Shown here in pieces: positions 53,956 through 55,956 of a stretch of DNA of 55,956 bases. The stretch covers positions 1 to 55,956 of the forward strand of contig JAFDVU010000022.1 in the NCBI GenBank assembly GCA_018268835.1, given 5' to 3'. How positions within the stretch are numbered: position 1 is the stretch's first letter; the number at the start of each line of letters is the position of its first letter. The translations under genes and the position numbers were made by a program. The notes below the pieces were generated by a model. That model was not told the DNA's origin. It did no database searches and worked only from the letters and a program-made list of their open reading frames with translations. Origin of the DNA: Acidobacteriota bacterium. GTDB lineage: Bacteria > Acidobacteriota > Terriglobia > Bryobacterales > Bryobacteraceae.

Positions 53956-54509
53956 AAGGTCAGGAACGGCTTTAATCGGCTGCGGATGAGAGTGATCGGA
54001 ATCGGGCCGAAATACCGGCTATCGAAGCTCCACGGATTGTAGGACGATGCTACCCAGACGAAACCAGCTGGAACCCGAAATTCTCCTTTAGGCCATGACT
54101 GCATCGGTCGGCCTTTGCTGTCCGTCGATCGCGGTGCCGTGTTGGGGATGAGCACGCCGTTTACGGCGATGCCACGGCTTGAGACCTCGACCAGGTCACC
54201 AGCGCTGGCGACCACCGGCTTCATCAACGGTCCGGCGCCGTCCGGGCAATTCCCGACCGACCGATATCCGCGTGCTGCCGCAAAGCTCCCATAGGGTTCC
54301 TGAGGACAAAACTCGATGAGAGGAGCGCGCCCATCGTCCGTCTCCTGGTACAAGCCAATAGGGAGCGACGGTGTTGAGTTGATCCGTAACCGCGCCATCC
54401 CTAACCCGAAGAACGGGGTGGCGAATACGACAGCGGCGAGGCCGACGGTGCGCCGAGCGGAGAGGCGATTGAAGCGCCGAGCACGGTTAAACAGGCCAAT
54501 TGTTGTCAT
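53952..54509 (-). CDS. traF: TraF-type conjugative signal peptidase (S26 family)
   Basis: 185 residues. One N-terminal transmembrane helix (about 20-38) is followed by NSTPSLPIGLY with catalytic S48 in the SxPxG box, and LMKPVVASAGDLV with the likely general-base Lys near 107. The C-terminus reads GFVWVASSYNPWSFDSRYFGPI. TraF proteins process and cyclise conjugative pilins. The start overlaps the end of ssb by 23 bases. Confidence 0.88.
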   Translation of the reverse strand: MTTIGLFNRARRFNRLSARRTVGLAAVVFATPFFGLGMARLRINSTPSLPIGLYQETDDGRAPLIEFCPQEPYGSFAAARGYRSVGNCPDGAGPLMKPVVASAGDLVEVSSRGIAVNGVLIPNTAPRSTDSKGRPMQSWPKGEFRVPAGFVWVASSYNPWSFDSRYFGPIPITLIRSRLKPFLTL

Positions 54510-54894
54510 GATGATTTACCTCTGAATCTGTGATCATCGGAGCCGCAACAGGAGCTTCCCTCTCCAATCGGGCAGCGGCGATCACGTAGCATGCCTTCAC
54601 GTGAACTTCGTGAACCGTCCGCGTGACGCCATCTGCCGGCGTAAACTTCCTTTGCTGCAGGCTGCCTTCGACATGGATGTTCTCGCCTTGCTCGTACGTC
54701 ATCGCGACATCTGCGATTTCGTTGTAGAAGACCAGGCTGTGCCAGTTGGTATGGGACTGCGGCTTGCCATCCCGTCCCGCAAAACGGTAGGTCTCTCCGA
54801 GACGAACGTTGGCCACCTTCGTGCCCGAGGGCAGGAATCGGAGCTCCGGCTTCGTGGCCAGATAGCCAGCAAGCTCGATGCGGTTCTTTTGCAT
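54487..54894 (-). CDS. ssb: Single-stranded DNA-binding protein, element-encoded
   Basis: 135 residues with one OB fold: IELAGYLATKPELRFLPSGTKVANVRL, NWHSLVFYNEIADVAMTYEQGENIHVEG. The tail is short and ends DNNWPV instead of the usual acidic DDDIPF, so contacts with host repair proteins may differ. Such SSBs coat transferred single strands in conjugation. Confidence 0.88.
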   Translation of the reverse strand: MQKNRIELAGYLATKPELRFLPSGTKVANVRLGETYRFAGRDGKPQSHTNWHSLVFYNEIADVAMTYEQGENIHVEGSLQQRKFTPADGVTRTVHEVHVKACYVIAAARLEREAPVAAPMITDSEVNHHDNNWPV

Positions 54895-54897
54895 AAG

Positions 54898-55956
54898 CTA
54901 TGACCGTCGCAATTCCTCGATGAATCCTCGTTCCAGCCCAGTGGTGCAGGTATCGTCTGTCACGAACTCGGGCTTGTCGATCTGAATGGGCGGCTGCTCC
55001 GCTGGCTTGCGGAGTGCCGTCGCTGGCGGCGGTATTCCGGCACGCCGCGCGAGTTCCGGATCGGCGAAGTAGAGCATCTGCATGCCGAGGATGGGGAAGT
55101 GGCCTGAAACAAAGATGAGCATGTCGCCCGGCTCCGTGATGATCTCGGAATCACCGCTGCCCTCCTTCTTCGGCGGCCGGAGGCGCATCACTTCGTCCGG
55201 CGTCATCAGCGGGCGTTCGATGTGATCGACGCTCGCGTTGACATGCGACATCACAGGCGAGAAACGAGACCCGGAGAAGTTGAAGCTGGCCTTCTGTACA
55301 GTCGTTGTGCCGGTCATCTTCGAGAGCAGCTCCGCGGTCTCGACCTGGTTGGGAGCGAACGCGATGCGTACGTGGCAGTTCGAAACGATGCTCTCGTTTT
55401 GCCCATATGCGTCGACGATCTGCCGAATATCCTGAGTGATCAGGTACGCCTTCAACCCGTAACCGGCCATGTACGATAGCGCGTCAGCGAAGATCTCCAT
55501 CCGGTTCAAGCTCGGAAATTCGTCGATCAGAAACAGGAGGCGGTGCTTGTTCCGCTTCTGCTCAGAACCGTCGAACGCCATGCGCTCCGTCAGGCGATTG
55601 ACCACCATCGTGAACATCAGTCGAATGAGCCGGCGGAGGCGAATCTTGTCCGAAGGCGGAACGACCAGATACAACGAAACGGGACGGTCGTCATTCACCA
55701 GGTCATTGATCGTGAAATCGCTGGCTGCGGTGTTGCGTGCCACCAGCGGGTCGCTGTAAAGCGCCAGTGCCGTCTTGGCGGTGGAAAGCACGCCTGACAA
55801 TTCCTTGCTCTCCTTGTCGAGCATCTCCTGCGCCTTCTCGGAAACGACCGGATGCGTTGAGGTCTTGAGGCCTGTCGGAGTTCGCCAACCGTGCCGGTAA
55901 TCGGCGTCATGCTGGTAGCTGATCATTTCGTTCAGGGTTTCGCGAAACTCCACGCC
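54898..55956 (-). CDS. traG: TraG/VirD4-type coupling protein, C-terminal part (cut by window edge)
   Basis: The last 352 residues of a coupling ATPase; the frame continues past the right edge, so Walker A is outside. Walker B is LLFLIDEFPSL, with YLITQDIRQI and the TraG C-terminal FNFSGSRFSPVMSH region and TPDEVMRL. Coupling proteins bring the relaxosome to the type IV secretion channel. ssb follows three bases after its stop. Confidence 0.9.
   Translation of the reverse strand, partial: GVEFRETLNEMISYQHDADYRHGWRTPTGLKTSTHPVVSEKAQEMLDKESKELSGVLSTAKTALALYSDPLVARNTAASDFTINDLVNDDRPVSLYLVVPPSDKIRLRRLIRLMFTMVVNRLTERMAFDGSEQKRNKHRLLFLIDEFPSLNRMEIFADALSYMAGYGLKAYLITQDIRQIVDAYGQNESIVSNCHVRIAFAPNQVETAELLSKMTGTTTVQKASFNFSGSRFSPVMSHVNASVDHIERPLMTPDEVMRLRPPKKEGSGDSEIITEPGDMLIFVSGHFPILGMQMLYFADPELARRAGIPPPATALRKPAEQPPIQIDKPEFVTDDTCTTGLERGFIEELRRS

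Overview
The window looks like chromosome of a high-GC Gram-negative soil bacterium, most likely an Acidobacteriota member related to Solibacter/Bryobacter. The inference rests on gene style: Tat-type leaders on oxidoreductases and sugar isomerases, a secreted GH43 glycosidase, secreted proteins of unknown function, UroD-like and enolase-superfamily sugar-acid genes, and HDOD and hybrid-kinase signalling. No rRNA or complete tRNA is present to confirm it.

Region 1 (1-12416, all minus strand) is one tightly packed operon read from 12416 down to the left edge. It encodes a TolC-type outer-membrane protein, three tandem PhnD-like periplasmic binding proteins, a membrane HAMP/GAF histidine kinase, a REC-PAS-kinase, a response regulator with a degenerate HD-GYP domain, a REC-PAS-kinase-REC hybrid and the start of an HDOD protein. 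There is no ABC permease or ATPase, so I read it as a multi-protein sensory phosphorelay.

Region 2 (12417-19929) holds a 41-residue small ORF overlapping a TGS-type GTPase, an HDOD protein, a GH43 glycosidase, a sugar isomerase-like TIM barrel, a Tat-exported aldo/keto reductase and two secreted proteins of unknown function.

Region 3 (19926-25995) is a minus-strand operon (mandelate racemase-family enzyme, SDR epimerase, APH-type kinase, divergent enolase) with a divergent UroD-like gene. The enolase homologue lacks two canonical active-site residues and sits with a kinase and a dehydratase-like enzyme, which suggests an uncharacterised sugar-acid pathway.

Region 4 (26179-55956) is one end of an integrated mobile element. 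It begins at a 46-bp 3' fragment of a tRNA-Pro(UGG) gene, which is a typical tRNA attachment-site scar, and runs past the right edge. It carries repA with upstream repeats, then a defence island. The island contains a CBASS locus (CapP-CapH divergent from Cap5 HNH-SAVED, a CD-NTase and a stand-alone E2-like protein), a YhaO/YhaN nuclease-ATPase pair and a type I restriction-modification operon with AlbA_2 and YgjP-type accessory genes. A conjugation module follows: methylase-helicase with a nested small ORF, TraB, TraF, SSB and TraG/VirD4. The integrase, relaxase and intact tRNA-Pro are expected to the right of the window.

No CRISPR array or transposase gene was seen.
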